From positions 1 through 5,709 of the forward strand of contig JASIJN010000276.1 of NCBI GenBank assembly GCA_030050125.1: a stretch of DNA of 5,709 nt, written 5' to 3'. This stretch comes from Streptosporangiaceae bacterium (GTDB lineage Bacteria > Actinomycetota > Actinomycetes > Streptosporangiales > Streptosporangiaceae). Below the pieces are notes generated by a model that worked only from the letters and a program-made list of their open reading frames with translations, was not told the DNA's origin and did no database searches. The position numbers and the translations under genes are program-made. Below, one piece after another: positions 4,199 to 5,709 of the stretch (its first letter is position 1; every line of letters begins with the position of its first letter).

Positions 4199-5709
4199 GT
4201 GACTACCGCGCGCACGAACCAGGCCGGCAAGATCAGCAAGATAGCGGCGTTGCCATGCGGGAGGCGAACCAAGTATCTGGTCGTCGTGTTCTGGCTGATC
4301 GTGGTCGCGTTGCTCGGGTCGCTCGCGGGCAAGCTGCAGGGGGCGGAGCGCAACGACGCGTCCTCCTACCTGCCGACCAGCGCTGAATCCACGCAGGAGC
4401 TGAACCTCCAGGCCAAGTTCACCTCGCCGAACCTGAACCCGGCGGTGGTGGTCTATACGCGGTCCTCCGGGATTACCCCGGCGGACCTGCGCAAAGCCGC
4501 GGCGGACGCGCGCGGCTTCGCCGCGCTGACCGCGGTGCATGGCCGGGTGGCCGGCCCGATCCTGTCCCGCGATCATCAGGCCCTGGAGACGATCATCGGC
4601 GCGGACCTGGGCTACAACGCCAACATCAGCGGGTTCATCAACGGGCTGAACGCGACGGCGTCGGCGGGCGACCCCGGGCTGGCCGTGCACATCACCGGTC
4701 CTGCCGCCAATGCCGCCGACGAAATCAAGATCTTCAAGGGCATCGACACCACGCTGCTCTACGCGACGCTGGCCGTGGTCATCGCGCTGCTGTTGCTCAC
4801 CTATCGCAGCCCGGTGCTGTGGTTGCTGCCGATCGCGTCCGCAGGCGTGGCCCTGACCGTGGCCGAGGCCGTCATCTACCTGCTCACCCAGCACGGCCTG
4901 ACGGTCAACGGCCAAAGCGCGGGGATCCTTGTCGTGCTGGTGCTCGGCGCCGGTACCGACTACGCGCTGCTGCTCATCGCGCGCTACCGCGAGGAGTTGC
5001 GCCGGCACGAGGACCGGCACGAGGCGATGGCGGTGGCCCTGCGGCGCGCGGGGCCCGCGATCATGGCCAGCGCCGCGACGGTGATCGCCGGCATGCTCTG
5101 CCTGCTGGTCGCCGACTCGGCGGACATCTCCGGCCTGGGCCCCGTGGCCGCGATCGGCATCGCGGTCGGCCTGATCGCCATGATTACGCTCTTGCCCGCG
5201 CTGCTCGTGATCTTCGGACGATGGATGTTCTGGCCGATCCGGCCCCGCTACGGATCGGCTGAGCCGACGGCCAGCGGTCTGTGGGCGAAGACGGGCAACG
5301 CCATCGCCGGCCGGCCGCGCGTGGTGTGGACGGTCACCGCGGTGCTGCTCGGATGCGCCACGCTCGGCCTCATCGGGTTCAAGATCGGCCCGCTCACCAC
5401 CGCGCAGTCGTTCCGGGGCACACCGCCCTCGGTCGCGGGCGAGCAGGTGCTCGCGCGTCACTTCCCGGCCGGAGCGGGCGAGCCGGTCGCCGTGATTGGC
5501 AACGCCGCGGCAGCCGGGCCGTTGCGCGGGGCACTGGCCTCGACCCCGGGTATCGCCGCGGTGTCCCCGCCGGTCACCGCGGATGGCCTGGTCTACCTGC
5601 AGGGCACGCTGACCAGCCAGCCGGTCGGCCAGGCCGCGTTCGCCACGGTCGAACGGGTGCGGACGGCCGTGCACCAGATACCGGGGGCGGACGCCAAGGT
5701 CGGCGGCGG
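4199..5709 (+). CDS. MMPL family transporter (RND superfamily), 3' end outside the window
   Basis: The reading frame starts at GTG 4199 and stays open to the window edge, giving 503 residues of a protein that in this family usually has around 700-750. It is a cytoplasmic-membrane exporter driven by the proton gradient; relatives move lipids, siderophores or drugs. The N-terminus LPCGRRTKYLVVVFWLIVVA carries the first membrane helix (about 25-45). Residues 46-180 form the first extracytoplasmic porter domain, starting with the family stretch GAERNDASSYLP. Helices 2-6 run from about 185 to 340. The proton-relay pair D254-Y255 lies in VLGAGTDYALLLIARYREEL, corresponding to Asp256-Tyr257 of mycobacterial MmpL3. 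Helix 7 (about 374-397) and the start of the second porter domain follow; the second helix bundle with its own Asp-Tyr pair lies beyond the edge. The gene has its own AT-rich control region with two dyads, so it is probably separate from the FIST gene. The substrate is unknown. Confidence 0.9.
   Translation, partial: MTTARTNQAGKISKIAALPCGRRTKYLVVVFWLIVVALLGSLAGKLQGAERNDASSYLPTSAESTQELNLQAKFTSPNLNPAVVVYTRSSGITPADLRKAAADARGFAALTAVHGRVAGPILSRDHQALETIIGADLGYNANISGFINGLNATASAGDPGLAVHITGPAANAADEIKIFKGIDTTLLYATLAVVIALLLLTYRSPVLWLLPIASAGVALTVAEAVIYLLTQHGLTVNGQSAGILVVLVLGAGTDYALLLIARYREELRRHEDRHEAMAVALRRAGPAIMASAATVIAGMLCLLVADSADISGLGPVAAIGIAVGLIAMITLLPALLVIFGRWMFWPIRPRYGSAEPTASGLWAKTGNAIAGRPRVVWTVTAVLLGCATLGLIGFKIGPLTTAQSFRGTPPSVAGEQVLARHFPAGAGEPVAVIGNAAAAGPLRGALASTPGIAAVSPPVTADGLVYLQGTLTSQPVGQAAFATVERVRTAVHQIPGADAKVGG

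Noticed and set aside
4048..4386. Possible small + strand gene of 112 codons between the FIST and MMPL genes
   Set aside because: It lacks a ribosome binding site, overlaps the MMPL start in another frame, and covers the promoter dyads. The translation has no recognisable features.
4175..5674. Open minus-strand frame of 499 codons opposite the MMPL gene
   Set aside because: It has the same Arg/Asp/His/Gln-rich composition and no domain, while the + strand encodes a clear MMPL protein with its Asp-Tyr motif.

Overview
The window is very GC-rich DNA with almost exclusively G/C third codon positions. It uses GTG as well as ATG starts, has TAnnnT-type -10 boxes, and carries gene families common in filamentous and related Actinomycetota (an MMPL pump, a GntR/HutC regulator, a stand-alone FIST protein). 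I infer an actinomycete chromosome but cannot name the genus. All four genes I can support lie on the + strand. The long minus-strand open frames are by-products of the GC-rich codon pattern.

Layout: 1-241 is a regulatory region with a perfect 16-bp palindrome (24-39), a weaker copy of its core (162-177) lying over a candidate promoter, and a strong ribosome binding site. 242-1822 encodes a 12-segment APC-superfamily amino acid/amine permease. 1899-2714 encodes a GntR-family, HutC-type repressor with a UTRA ligand domain. 2715-2877 is a repeat-bearing spacer: two exactly adjacent 35-bp copies, each with a 14-nt dyad, end directly at a -10-like box placed for a leaderless transcript. 2878-4044 encodes a complete FIST-domain protein. 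4045-4198 is an AT-richer control region with two separate dyads around a TTGACA element. 4199 to the window end is the first roughly two thirds of an MMPL/RND-type membrane exporter, cut by the window edge.

How the parts may work together: the 5' palindrome has the GTCTAGAC core known from operators of HutC-type GntR regulators such as DasR/NagR. The gene behind the permease encodes exactly that type of regulator. The simplest reading is a self-contained module in which the regulator represses the permease and is released by a small ligand, probably the permease substrate or a product of it. The FIST gene next door is interesting because FIST domains have been proposed to sense small molecules such as amino acids, but the repeats and its own promoter-like box suggest separate control. 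The MMPL gene looks like an independent unit under its own repressor(s), encoded outside the window. No mobile element, RNA gene or CRISPR array was seen. Nothing here is clearly a new system; the most novel-looking elements are the regulatory DNA and the permease/GntR/FIST grouping.
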